Source: CAYVDB01 sp964450705
GTDB taxonomy: Bacteria > Patescibacteriota > Minisyncoccia > Phycocordibacterales > Zambryskibacteraceae
NCBI GenBank assembly: GCA_964450705.1
Contig: CAYVDB010000017.1
Span: forward strand, 1-16,407
DNA length: 16,407 bases
Reading direction: 5' to 3'
In this document: piece after piece, positions 1 through 7,180 of the stretch
Layout: the number at the start of each line of letters is the position of its first letter
Position numbering within the stretch: position 1 is the first letter of the stretch
The notes under the pieces: model-generated
Told to the model about the DNA's origin: nothing
The model's input: the letters and a program-made list of their open reading frames with translations, nothing else
Databases searched by the model: none
Made by a program: the position numbers and the translations under genes

Positions 1-655
1 GGACCTCTTCACTTCTCGCAAGAATAAAATCCGCTTGGACTCCTGCAGAATTTAATGTGCGAGCAGCATATTGAGTTGGTTTTGTTTTCATTTCTCCCAC
101 TTTAGAAGGTATAGGAAGATACGAAACCATGACAAAAGCAACATCATCTCTGTACTTACTCTTCATCATTCTTGCGGCCTCAAGAAATATTATGTTTTGA
201 TACTCCCCCACAGTTCCTCCAATTTCAATAACAGTAATGTCAGCATTTGCTTTTTGCGCGGCATACTCAATCCTAGCGATAACTTCTTTTGGGACATCCG
301 GAACAACTTCAACATTCTTTCCTTTGTATTCTAAGTTACGTTCTTTCCGTATCACCTCCTGATACACGCGGCCAGTCGTCATGTAATTTGCACGAGAAAG
401 ATCGACCCCCAGAAAACGCTCGTAGTTGCCCATGTCTTGGTCTGTCTCGTCGCCATCATCTAGAACAAAGACCTCGCCATGTTCAGTAGGATTCATGGTC
501 CCGGCATCGACATTTATATATGGGTCAATCTTGAGAGCAGTAACTCGGAATCCTCTGTTTTTTAAAATGAGAGCAATAGAAGAGGAGGCGATACCTTTGC
601 CGACTCCCGACATCACTCCCCCGACGACAAAGATATACTTCCGATTCTTCACCAT
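1..655 (-). CDS. pyrG: CTP synthase, N-terminal part (runs off the window)
   Basis: Makes CTP from UTP, ATP and glutamine in the cytoplasm. The first 218 codons are visible, starting at an ATG (655-653) and open to the window edge; the C-terminal glutaminase domain lies outside. They cover most of the amidoligase domain: the P-loop-like GGVMSGVGKG at about residues 12-21, DPYINVDAGTM at about 44-54, HGEVFVLDDGDETDQDMGNYERF at about 59-81 and GGTVGE at about 145-150. One oddity is VVPDVP where the usual sequence is VVPHIT, so the conserved His is Asp. The start lies 2 bp after the ftsX stop, so it is probably co-transcribed and translationally coupled with ftsE-ftsX. No Shine-Dalgarno is seen. 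The identification is secure. Confidence 0.95.
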   Translation of the reverse strand, partial: MVKNRKYIFVVGGVMSGVGKGIASSSIALILKNRGFRVTALKIDPYINVDAGTMNPTEHGEVFVLDDGDETDQDMGNYERFLGVDLSRANYMTTGRVYQEVIRKERNLEYKGKNVEVVPDVPKEVIARIEYAAQKANADITVIEIGGTVGEYQNIIFLEAARMMKSKYRDDVAFVMVSYLPIPSKVGEMKTKPTQYAARTLNSAGVQADFILARSEEV

Positions 656-657
656 AA

Positions 658-1584
658 TCACAATTTAAGATATTTTCGGACCGCAAGATAGCTTGACAGA
701 GCGCCAATTGCCATGCCTGACACGAGAATTATAAGAAATATTTGCCCAAAGTTATTTGTGTAGTATTCAAAAACATTAAAACCAATGAAGAAGTTTGACG
801 TTTTCCCTCCAAGCCAATACGTCAGTGGGTAGAAAAGGATGAGGGTCAAAATACCTGCAACTGCGCCATAGATCGTCCCCACAACCACAAACGGACCCCT
901 AATGTAAAAACCGTTTGCTCCTACTAATCTCATTACCGATATTTCCTCACGAGATATAAATATAGCCAATCGAATCGTATTGAGAGTAATCAAAATAGAA
1001 ACAATAACAAGCGCGAGAGCAACAATAGGACCAAGTTTCTCAGCAGAATTAATAATTGCCGAAAGATTTTCGATTGCCTCTTTATTCTGGTTGTAATTTA
1101 CTTTATCAATAATCGAAATACCCTCCTCAGTTGGGAGATCTGCAGAAGAGAGATACTCCGCAATACCTTGGTATTGCGACGGATCTTTTGCTCGGATGTT
1201 AAGGATTGCGCCTAATGGATTTTCGCCGAGCTCTTCAAGGGCTCGTAGTATAAGCTCATCATTTTGATGTTCGACTTCAAAATCTGCAAGTGCTTGTTCG
1301 CGAGATACATAGGTAACAAGTGCAACATCAGGTAAGGCTTCAAGTGTTTTTTGTAAAGAAAGAATATTCTCTTCTTTTGCTGTGGTGATAAAGTAAACAT
1401 TTATATCAACCCTACTCTTAACTTCATCTAAAGAAGCGTTCAGAATCGCGGACACAAAAATAAGAGAGCCAATAATAGAAAGAGTGATAATCATTACTAA
1501 AACCGAAGACAGAGAAACAAAAGCATTCCTCCCAAAATTGAGAAACCCTGTCCTAATGATTCTTTTTACATTAATCCAAAGCAT
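658..1584 (-). CDS. ftsX: Cell division protein FtsX
   Basis: Integral membrane partner of FtsE; in known systems the pair relays cytosolic ATPase activity to peptidoglycan hydrolases outside the membrane at the septum. The 308-aa protein has the family layout: a short cytoplasmic N-terminus, TM1 at about 22-48, a large external domain at about 50-180, then TM2 (185-208), TM3 (231-252) and TM4 (281-303). The conserved cytoplasmic segment SREEISVMRLVGAN (about 211-224) follows TM2. Length is normal for the family. The ATG at 1584 follows the ftsE stop by 4 bp, and the leader is A/T-rich without a Shine-Dalgarno. The order prfB-ftsE-ftsX is common in bacteria and supports the call. Confidence 0.95.
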   Translation of the reverse strand: MLWINVKRIIRTGFLNFGRNAFVSLSSVLVMIITLSIIGSLIFVSAILNASLDEVKSRVDINVYFITTAKEENILSLQKTLEALPDVALVTYVSREQALADFEVEHQNDELILRALEELGENPLGAILNIRAKDPSQYQGIAEYLSSADLPTEEGISIIDKVNYNQNKEAIENLSAIINSAEKLGPIVALALVIVSILITLNTIRLAIFISREEISVMRLVGANGFYIRGPFVVVGTIYGAVAGILTLILFYPLTYWLGGKTSNFFIGFNVFEYYTNNFGQIFLIILVSGMAIGALSSYLAVRKYLKL

Positions 1585-1588
1585 TTAT

Positions 1589-2269
1589 TTAAATTATATA
1601 TCTTCCTTGCTTATCATCCCGTACAAGTTTTCCATTTTCCATAACAATCACTCTTCGACCTAGAGAGTCAATGACCCCTTTATTGTGCGTGGTTAGTATC
1701 ACGGTTGTTCCAAGATCATTAATCTTTTTAAGAATCTGGACTATTTCGTAGGTATTTACCGGATCAAGGTTCCCTGTTGGCTCATCGGCAATGATAATGT
1801 CTGGCTGGTTTACAATTGCGCGCGCAATAGCAACTCTCTGCTTTTCTCCACCAGAAAGCTCATGAGGAAAGCTCCATATTTTTTTTCCAAGATCAACAAG
1901 TTCAAGAACATGAGGGACATCAGATTCAATCTCCTCATCAGTTCTACCGGCGGCTTCCATTGAGAAAGCAATATTCTCGTAAACATTCTTATTTGGAAGA
2001 AGGCGAAAATCCTGGAACACCACACCAATTCTACGACGATATTCTGGAACCTCGTTGTATCGCAGTGAATGGACATCGGTTGACCCAAAAAAGACTTTGC
2101 CCGCAGTTGGCCTGTCTTCAGCAAGAATAAGTTTAAGAAGTGTACTCTTGCCTGCGCCAGAATGCCCTACAATAGACACAAATTCTTGAGGCTCTACTCC
2201 AAAAGTAACCTCTTCCAGAGCCACAGAATCATCAGAGTAGACCTTTGAGACTTTGTCGAAATAAATCAT
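1589..2269 (-). CDS. ftsE: Cell division ATP-binding protein FtsE
   Basis: ABC-type ATPase that couples to FtsX at the division site. The 226-aa protein has Walker A GHSGAGKST (about 35-43), a Q-loop in VFQDFRLLPN (about 84-93), the ABC signature LSGGEKQ (138-144), Walker B IIIADEP (158-164) and the switch His in TTH (about 195). I chose the ATG at 2269, which gives MIYFDKVSKVY, the usual family N-terminus; a GTG at 2290 would add seven residues and is less likely. It lies about 38 bp after prfB and 4 bp before ftsX. No clear Shine-Dalgarno precedes either start. Confidence 0.95.
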   Translation of the reverse strand: MIYFDKVSKVYSDDSVALEEVTFGVEPQEFVSIVGHSGAGKSTLLKLILAEDRPTAGKVFFGSTDVHSLRYNEVPEYRRRIGVVFQDFRLLPNKNVYENIAFSMEAAGRTDEEIESDVPHVLELVDLGKKIWSFPHELSGGEKQRVAIARAIVNQPDIIIADEPTGNLDPVNTYEIVQILKKINDLGTTVILTTHNKGVIDSLGRRVIVMENGKLVRDDKQGRYII

Positions 2270-2307
2270 TACCGGGTAATTGTAACACACTCACTTTTGA
2301 CGAAAAG

Positions 2308-3183
2308 TTAGCTCAAATCTTTCTCGGCTTCAATAAAACTATCTAGTTCACCTTCAAGCACCCCATCGACGTCAGACGTCTCTATGCTCGTTCGGTGATC
2401 TTTAACCATTTTATAAGGGTGTAGCACATAAGAGCGTATCTGGTTACCCCACTCTATCTGAGTAGACTTAGAAATATACATGCCCTTCTCTTTTAAAATG
2501 CGCTCTTCCTCAAGTTTCTTATAAAGCTTTGCGGTTAGAATTGCGATTGCCTTTTCTTTATTTTGAGCTTGAGAGCGTTCTGAAGTTACGTGAGCAGACA
2601 AGTTAGTAGGAATATGGACAACTCGAACTGCAGTTTCTCGTTTATTTACATTCTGACCACCTGGACCTCCGGCACGAGAGAGTTCTATGCGGAGATCTGA
2701 TTCTGGTATATCTATTTCTCCTGCTTTTTCAAATTTTGGTATTACTTCAACTAAAGAAAAAGATGTGTGACGAAGTTTCTTAGCATTAAATGGGGATATT
2801 CGAACAAGTCTATGAACCCCTGATTCATTCTTTAAGATTCCGTAGACTCCCTTACCTTGAATTTCAACTGTTAAATTTCGATAACCCCCGTGGTCATTTT
2901 GATTTTCGTGAATCATAAAATATGACCATCCCTTTTTATCAAAATATTTTGTATACATATGGAAAAGTAGAGCTGAAAAATCCTCTGCATCATCTCCTCC
3001 GGCTCCAGAAAATATAGTCATAATAGCGTCGCCCTTATCATATTTTCCAACTCCCTCTGCTTCATCCTTAAGCTCCTGAAGCTCTCGAATCATTCCCTGT
3101 GCTTTATTCTTATCAGACCAAAAATCAGGAGCATTCATAGCACTTTCAATCTCTCCTATTCGCTTTTGTATTTCTTCTTTCAC
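2308..3183 (-). CDS. prfB: Peptide chain release factor 2, with shortened domain 1
   Basis: Recognises UGA/UAA stop codons and triggers peptide release on the ribosome. The SPF codon-recognition tripeptide (about residues 130-132) identifies RF2 rather than RF1. GGQ in RAGGPGGQNVNKR (about 175-177) is the peptidyl-tRNA hydrolysis motif. The spacing between them, 45 residues, equals that in E. coli RF2, but only about 130 residues precede SPF against about 204 in E. coli, so much of helical domain 1 is missing. The open frame extends up to a GTG at 3231, but that overlaps tRNA-Thr(CGT); I chose the GTG at 3183 (MKEEIQKRIGEIE), so the start is uncertain. No in-frame TGA or CTTTGAC site for programmed frameshifting is visible. 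Confidence 0.92.
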   Translation of the reverse strand: MKEEIQKRIGEIESAMNAPDFWSDKNKAQGMIRELQELKDEAEGVGKYDKGDAIMTIFSGAGGDDAEDFSALLFHMYTKYFDKKGWSYFMIHENQNDHGGYRNLTVEIQGKGVYGILKNESGVHRLVRISPFNAKKLRHTSFSLVEVIPKFEKAGEIDIPESDLRIELSRAGGPGGQNVNKRETAVRVVHIPTNLSAHVTSERSQAQNKEKAIAILTAKLYKKLEEERILKEKGMYISKSTQIEWGNQIRSYVLHPYKMVKDHRTSIETSDVDGVLEGELDSFIEAEKDLS

Positions 3184-3226
3184 TACAATAAAGTCTATCA
3201 AATAGAAATATAAATCAATAAAATGA

Positions 3227-3298
3227 GCCACCTCGCAGAATCGAACTGCGGACCTTCGTCTTACGAAGACGCTGCTCTACCAACTGAGCTAAGGTGGC
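3227..3298 (-). tRNA. tRNA-Thr(CGT)
   Basis: A full cloverleaf reads on the minus strand: acceptor GCCACCT/AGGTGGC, D stem GCTC/GAGC, anticodon loop TTCGTAA (anticodon CGT, reads ACG), T stem CGCAG/CTGCG with loop TTCGATT. The 27:43 G-A mismatch also occurs in the E. coli CGT threonine tRNA. The 3' CCA is not encoded (TCAT follows). It lies between a small hypothetical gene and prfB and probably shares their transcript. It is a different isoacceptor from the split tRNA-Thr(GGT) at the same locus. Confidence 0.95.
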
Positions 3299-3309
3299 AA
3301 ATATTCAAA

Positions 3310-3765
3310 CTAATCCTCCTGAGTATAGTGGAGTATTGTGGGGTCAACCAGAGGACTAGGAGTAACAGGCTCATCCTTAGGAAGAGCCTTTGCTGAATCC
3401 CACGCCACATCGACATCTGGAATTATAAAAGATAGAGAGGGATCGTTATCGGTTCTTCCTAAAACTAATTCTAACTCATCTAAAGCTTGGTTTCTCATTC
3501 CAGCATCAATATATAGAGACGCTCGCTCAATTTGAAATCTGAGACGATCTTCTTCAGACACTCGTTGCAAGTCAAGATTTTGTTCTTTTTCATCCGACCA
3601 TTTCTGAAAAACAACTCGAGCGTCACCTTCTTGTCCAGACTTTATACTTCTAAGAGCCTCTAGAACCATTGCACGAGGAACCTCTGGGCCAAGAAGCTTA
3701 TTTGATTCTGCTGAGAAACTATCGAGGCTCTCGTCTGAGCCTTGTTCTGTTGGAACGCCTTCCAT
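3310..3765 (-). CDS. Hypothetical protein with TPR-like helical segment
   Basis: A 151-aa acidic, soluble protein with no signal peptide or membrane segment. Residues of about 80-115 (EEDRLRFQIERASLYIDAG followed by MRNQALDELELVLGR) look like one tetratricopeptide-type helical pair; the C-terminus is Pro/Asp-rich and probably disordered. The same frame runs open to 4023, but that extension reads through the tRNA-Thr(GGT) 3' half and the element end, so I take the ATG at 3765 (MEGVPTEQ). It sits between the two threonine tRNA genes of the left flank. I do not recognise a named family and infer no function. Confidence 0.7.
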   Translation of the reverse strand: MEGVPTEQGSDESLDSFSAESNKLLGPEVPRAMVLEALRSIKSGQEGDARVVFQKWSDEKEQNLDLQRVSEEDRLRFQIERASLYIDAGMRNQALDELELVLGRTDNDPSLSFIIPDVDVAWDSAKALPKDEPVTPSPLVDPTILHYTQED

Positions 3766-3789
3766 ATAGTTTTTGAAAATTAAAAATAA

Positions 3790-3834
3790 TGGAGCCAATG
3801 ACCGGGATTGAACCGGTGACCTCCCCCTTACCAT
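3790..3834 (-). pseudogene. 3' half of split tRNA-Thr(GGT)
   Basis: Read on the minus strand this is the loop ATGGTAA, anticodon stem GGGGG, variable AGGTC, T stem ACCGG/CCGGT with loop TTCAATC, acceptor CATTGGC, T73 and an encoded CCA. The 5' half is missing here and is found at 9612-9649; acceptor (GCCAATG/CATTGGC) and anticodon stem (CCCCC/GGGGG) pair perfectly between them. It marks the left boundary of the integrated element. As it stands it cannot give a tRNA without excision or trans-splicing. Confidence 0.93.
3828..3834. repeat. Left att core TTACCAT
   Basis: The seven bases TTACCAT equal the sequence at 9612-9618 and correspond to the anticodon loop of tRNA-Thr(GGT). On the host side it is flanked by CCCCC (anticodon stem), on the element side by TAACCTGACAG. 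This is the left copy of the crossover segment duplicated by integration. Confidence 0.85.
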
Positions 3835-4009
3835 TAACCTGACAGTGAGTATTTCTCCATTCTGTCCTTGTTTTGGTTGATGGTTTTCGAGTATTGGCTG
3901 AAAATCATACGTCGTTTGGATGACCTGTTTATCACCCAAAACAACAGATCGAACCGCTGTGCCTATTTTACTGCTAATTTGGCCGACCTCCAACATCATG
4001 GCGTTTTTG

Positions 4010-4945
4010 TTATAAGTTATCAAGTGTGAGTTTGTTCACTTCATCTCTCATGTCCTCGACCCCCAAAGATCTGAGATATCTCTCCGTCATCCTCAAATCT
4101 GTATGACCCATGAGCTTCTGTATCTTCACGGAAGTTGCATTGTTATTGGCCAGACCACAAGCAAAAGTGTGACGAAACTGATGAAGATGGAATCTGACTC
4201 CTGATAGAACTCTCAACCTATTCACCCAATGCTTGAATCCATGAGAAGTGAAGCAGGTATCCTTTGTGATAGAGACAACCAGCCGTTCTGTTTTATAACC
4301 GCTTCTCTCTTTCAGATAATCGTCCAATTGCATATGAAGTACTGGATTTATTGGGATCTGGCGCATCCTTTTTGACTTAGACGTTTCTCCTCTTATTGTG
4401 AGTATCCTTTTGTTCATATCTACATCCTGTACACGAAGTCCAGTAATCTCCCCTCGTCTTAGGCCACAGAAGAGAAGTATATAAACTATCGTGGTATCTC
4501 TCTTCTTCATCAAATTGTTCATTGAATGGAGATTTATGGCAGTGACAATTTTTTGAATATCAGCCGTTTCCAATGATTTATGGTCGTCATATCGAGGTTG
4601 AGGCGGTTTTATTTTGGATAATGGATTCTCCTTTATGATCTGTTTGTTCTTCAACCATACAAAGAACGAGTTGAGCTTGCTCCAATATGTCCTGACCGTG
4701 GAATCTCTCACTCCGGTTTTCTCCGTGTTCTTACCGACTATCCTCTTGCGAACTTGAAGACGTTTGAAAAATTCCGCCATATTTTCTGTGGTCAGAGCTC
4801 TTATCTCTTTTACCTCTTGCATCAGATTTGAGAAGTGCCGAAAGGCCTCCTTGTATCCTCTCAGTGTCTCTGGTCGTAAAACCGAAGAGTATTGGCACTC
4901 ATAAATGTAGTCGTTGAATAACTGTTGTAAGTTCTTATTTTTCAT
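4010..4945 (-). CDS. Tyrosine recombinase / integrase 1
   Basis: Site-specific recombinase of the XerC/D-like phage integrase family, 311 aa. The N-terminal SAM-like core-binding domain spans about 10-105 and the catalytic domain about 120-300. Visible catalytic residues are R163 in CGLRRGE, a Lys near 190, H255xxR258 in LHQFRHTF, H281 in LMGHTDL and the nucleophile Y290 in ERYLRS. The ATG at 4945 follows a T-rich leader with no Shine-Dalgarno. The gene ends 176 bp from the left att core, the usual place for the integrase of a tRNA-targeting element. A 23-bp inverted repeat (4968-4990) lies just upstream of its start. The set of active-site residues appears complete, so it is probably functional. 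Confidence 0.93.
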   Translation of the reverse strand: MKNKNLQQLFNDYIYECQYSSVLRPETLRGYKEAFRHFSNLMQEVKEIRALTTENMAEFFKRLQVRKRIVGKNTEKTGVRDSTVRTYWSKLNSFFVWLKNKQIIKENPLSKIKPPQPRYDDHKSLETADIQKIVTAINLHSMNNLMKKRDTTIVYILLFCGLRRGEITGLRVQDVDMNKRILTIRGETSKSKRMRQIPINPVLHMQLDDYLKERSGYKTERLVVSITKDTCFTSHGFKHWVNRLRVLSGVRFHLHQFRHTFACGLANNNATSVKIQKLMGHTDLRMTERYLRSLGVEDMRDEVNKLTLDNL

Positions 4946-5233
4946 AAGAAAAGACCCCCATACTTAGTACCAACCAGATAATGATTGGTAATTTGTTTGG
5001 AGGTCCTTTCCTCTATCTACCGACTATAGATCCCCGATGTGCGAATCATAAGACCATCAGATTCGAAGGTGGGTTGTTTCAATATCGAACCCCGTGGGGT
5101 CCCTTGTGTCTTTCCAACCGGGCTTTTATTTATTTGAGTCTGCAGTAATTATACGACCACCTATTTCTGAAACAAGGCCCACTTGTGGACAACTCAATTT
5201 ATATATTGCGTTATAAATTTTTTATAAGATATG
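4946..5233. other. Non-coding stretch upstream of integrase 1
   Basis: No convincing gene in 288 bp. It holds the inverted repeat TACCAA-N11-TTGGTA (4968-4990), the short palindrome ACCCCGTGGGGT (5089-5100), a tRNA T-loop-like GGTTCGAT on the minus strand near 5083-5090, and an AT-rich palindrome TTATAAATTTTTTATAA ending near 5226, directly downstream of the HEPN/Ymh-like gene and perhaps its terminator. One sequence resembling a DnaA box (minus-strand TTGTCCACA, near 5183-5191) is present, but a single imperfect copy is not an origin. Confidence 0.4.
4968..4990. promoter_or_regulatory. Inverted repeat upstream of integrase 1, possible operator
   Basis: TACCAA and TTGGTA form a perfect 6-bp inverted repeat around an 11-bp spacer, ending 23 bp before the integrase 1 start codon. 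Position and symmetry fit an operator or a recombinase/excisionase binding site. The arm sequence partly resembles the att core, so integrase binding is another possibility. No factor is identified. Confidence 0.3.
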
Positions 5234-5977
5234 TTAATCGTCGAGGAAAGGATCTTTTGGTTTCGAACATAAATCAAACAACTTGAGCGCTTCATGAGCT
5301 AAGGCGAAAAGAGACAAACTTGCATCCAACCTATTCCTGCTTGTTGGCAGAGTATTATGTAAAATATAACCCCTGTAATAACCTAATACACCCTGAAGAA
5401 AATTCCTTACACTTTCATGACTCTCCTGAGGAGATACTAATTTACCATCCTTGAATGCCTTTCCAATCATTGGGACAGTCATCTCTCCTGGCTTTGCTTC
5501 AATATATGCTCTGATTTTTGAATCCAAGCTTGAATAAACCACCTTGAGAGCCGCATCCAAATCTCCACTAAGCACAATCTCTGTCACTCTACTGACCTCT
5601 GGATGTAAACCGTCTAAGTATTCAATGAGAAACAATTCCTTTTTATACTCTTCAATTCTAATCAGTTCTCGTGGAATATCTCGGCTTGTGACATCGAGCC
5701 AATCATGCGCTTCATTGAATGATAGGTGGCGTATGAGGTTACTATCTACCGAAAATCCTGGCGGTACATTTTTCTTTACCTCGTCCCATAATGAGTGCAT
5801 GCGAGTATTCTCTGTAGGATATGCTTCATGCATTCCAATCCCCGGCTCTAAGAACTGTCCTCCTGTTTCAGGATCATCTTCAAACATACCTTCTTGAATA
5901 ACCGATGATATTTTTTGCATCTCAAGAAGTTTCTCTTTTACGAAATCTATTTTGGTCTTAGCTTCTAATATGTTCAT
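5234..5977 (-). CDS. HEPN-like protein resembling the Ymh / TIGR02391 family
   Basis: A 247-aa soluble protein. The C-terminal half (about 122-236) resembles the Ymh-type family (PF09509/TIGR02391) by eye: LHPEV, then SGDLDAALKVVYSSLDSKIR, then MTVPMIGKAFKDGKLVSP, then FLQGVLGYYRGYILHN, then an Ala/Leu-rich terminal helix. R202 and H207 form R-x4-H, the arrangement of HEPN ribonuclease motifs, at the place where the family has RNPRAH. The N-terminal 120 residues are unassigned. I chose the ATG at 5977 (MNILEAKTK); the frame stays open to an ATG at 6115, but those 46 residues look non-coding. It is divergent from the transporter. A defence or toxin role is only inferred from the motif and the mobile context. 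Confidence 0.65.
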   Translation of the reverse strand: MNILEAKTKIDFVKEKLLEMQKISSVIQEGMFEDDPETGGQFLEPGIGMHEAYPTENTRMHSLWDEVKKNVPPGFSVDSNLIRHLSFNEAHDWLDVTSRDIPRELIRIEEYKKELFLIEYLDGLHPEVSRVTEIVLSGDLDAALKVVYSSLDSKIRAYIEAKPGEMTVPMIGKAFKDGKLVSPQESHESVRNFLQGVLGYYRGYILHNTLPTSRNRLDASLSLFALAHEALKLFDLCSKPKDPFLDD

Positions 5978-6118
5978 ATAATTGACTTGGATGATAGCGC
6001 TTTTATCAGGTTTTGAACAGAAGGAGTTCCTTCCCAGTGATCTTGTGTGGGTTGCTGTGGTTCTCTGGGGTGTAAGTTTTTCTGTAAGTTGATAGATGTT
6101 CCTTAGTTCAGCCATCTT

Positions 6119-6147
6119 TTGACAGACACGTAATACTGTGCTATCAT
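6119..6147 (+). promoter_or_regulatory. Sigma70-type promoter of the EamA transporter gene
   Basis: A perfect -35 TTGACA (6119-6124) is separated by exactly 17 bp from TATCAT (6142-6147), five of six matches to the -10 consensus. It reads toward the GTG start at 6196, giving a leader of roughly 40 nt. It is the strongest promoter match in the window. Confidence 0.75.
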
Positions 6148-6182
6148 GTCAGCAGAAGTTCAATCCCAAAAATATAGACAAT

Positions 6183-6189
6183 AAGGAGG
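6183..6189 (+). promoter_or_regulatory. Strong Shine-Dalgarno AAGGAGG setting a GTG start
   Basis: AAGGAGG lies 6 nt before the GTG at 6196 and fixes that codon as the start. Such a full-length Shine-Dalgarno is found in this window only here and in front of the neighbouring cargo gene. Confidence 0.85.
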
Positions 6190-6195
6190 TTTGCA

Positions 6196-7074
6196 GTGCA
6201 TCAGAAAAGCACGACGATCGGCCTCCTCGGTGTACTGGGGATCTGGCTGACAGCAGGGCTTGCTCTGCCATTCGTCAATGTACTCAACATGTTCACGCCG
6301 ACTCAACTCATGGTCTTCCGCGGTTTCCTGACTGCCATCATGGCACTCATCGGACTCCGTGGAGACGTTGGTAAGGTCGACAAGTACACGTATCTCATTG
6401 CGCTTACACTACCGTTCGCTACCCTCGGCTTGTTCGAGGGGATACGGCACTGGGGTGCAGGACCGACGATTATCATCATTACTGCAACTCCGTTGGTAAA
6501 TCTGGTAATCGGCACACTTCTGGGCCGACGGATTTCTCCAGCGTCAGTCGTGGGACTGGTGTTGGTTCTCGGTGGAGTGCTCATGGCTCGATGGGGCGGT
6601 CACTTTCAGTGGGTAGGGTTCGCTTGGACGCTGTTCGGGACAATTATGAACGGCATCCTCTACGAGTTCTTTGCTCGTGCGAAAGCAACCTCGCTTCAGA
6701 AGTGCTTCTATGCCTGTACGGGTATGGGAATACTCGGGCTCATCTTGAGCGCGGGCACTTCGTGGGTGGCTATCGCTGAGCCGAAGTTGATCCTCTTGGT
6801 TCTCGGGTTTGCTTTTGTCGGCGGATTTCTCTACTGGCTGGCAAATCTGATGGCATTTGAAAATCTGCCGACCACAGAGGCAAGTGTACTTGCTCAAGGG
6901 GAAACTCCAGCAGTCATCCTTGGTGCGAGTATCATGCTCGGCGAACACCTCTCGTTCATTCAATGGATTGGAGTAGGCATTGCGCTCTATGGAGCGTGGT
7001 ATCTCTCTCGATGGTTATCCAAACAGCAACAACCACCTGCTTCAGCGGGAGAAGTTGCTCCAACGGTCTCGTAG
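6196..7074 (+). CDS. EamA/DMT-superfamily transporter
   Basis: A 292-aa integral membrane protein with about ten hydrophobic segments in two similar halves, the layout of EamA (drug/metabolite transporter) permeases; the second half ends with GASIMLGEHLSFIQWIGVGI, a typical EamA repeat end (…GE.ls..q.iG..li). The Pro-rich C-terminal tail is cytoplasmic. Substrate cannot be told; relatives export amino acids, metabolites or drugs. The GTG start is fixed by a strong Shine-Dalgarno. The gene has its own promoter (6119-6147) and terminator (7063-7096), so it is a single-gene unit. Its G+C is clearly above that of the integrases and flanking genes, which points to recent acquisition as cargo. Confidence 0.87.
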   Translation: MHQKSTTIGLLGVLGIWLTAGLALPFVNVLNMFTPTQLMVFRGFLTAIMALIGLRGDVGKVDKYTYLIALTLPFATLGLFEGIRHWGAGPTIIIITATPLVNLVIGTLLGRRISPASVVGLVLVLGGVLMARWGGHFQWVGFAWTLFGTIMNGILYEFFARAKATSLQKCFYACTGMGILGLILSAGTSWVAIAEPKLILLVLGFAFVGGFLYWLANLMAFENLPTTEASVLAQGETPAVILGASIMLGEHLSFIQWIGVGIALYGAWYLSRWLSKQQQPPASAGEVAPTVS

Positions 7075-7096
7075 CACAAGCTGCGGGACCGTTTTT
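7063..7096 (+). terminator. Rho-independent terminator of the transporter gene
   Basis: A 13-bp stem with two G-T pairs (7063-7075 with 7080-7092), loop ACAA, followed by a T tract (7092-7096). The stem includes the TAG stop codon (7072-7074), so termination begins inside the gene end. Confidence 0.85.
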
Positions 7097-7103
7097 CATT
7101 CAT

Positions 7104-7132
7104 TTGACATACTCCTATAAAAAATGTAGTTT
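7104..7132 (+). promoter_or_regulatory. Promoter of the Cys-rich cargo gene
   Basis: A perfect TTGACA (7104-7109) lies 17 bp before TAGTTT (7127-7132), four of six matches to the -10 consensus. It directly follows the preceding terminator and reads toward the ATG at 7181. Confidence 0.6.
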
Positions 7133-7166
7133 GTGAGCAGAAATCGTTGTAAAAACTTCTTTTACA

Positions 7167-7173
7167 TAGGAGG
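7167..7173 (+). promoter_or_regulatory. Shine-Dalgarno TAGGAGG deciding the ATG at 7181
   Basis: TAGGAGG lies 7 nt before the ATG at 7181, which is therefore preferred over an upstream in-frame GTG start at 7133. Confidence 0.8.
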
Positions 7174-7180
7174 TTCCATT

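Noticed and set aside
2308..3231. Programmed frameshift in prfB
   Set aside because: No in-frame TGA, CTTTGAC slip site or upstream Shine-Dalgarno-like stimulator; the frame is continuous.
3310..4023. A 237-aa open frame spanning the hypothetical gene, the tRNA half and the element end
   Set aside because: It reads through the tRNA-Thr 3' half and across the att core, so only the part from the ATG at 3765 is taken as the gene.
5040..5110. A third tRNA or tRNA relic in the left non-coding stretch
   Set aside because: There are T-loop-like and anticodon-loop-like fragments, but no set of pairing stems could be assembled.
5183..5191. DnaA box / replication origin
   Set aside because: A single imperfect match without iterons or a replication protein.
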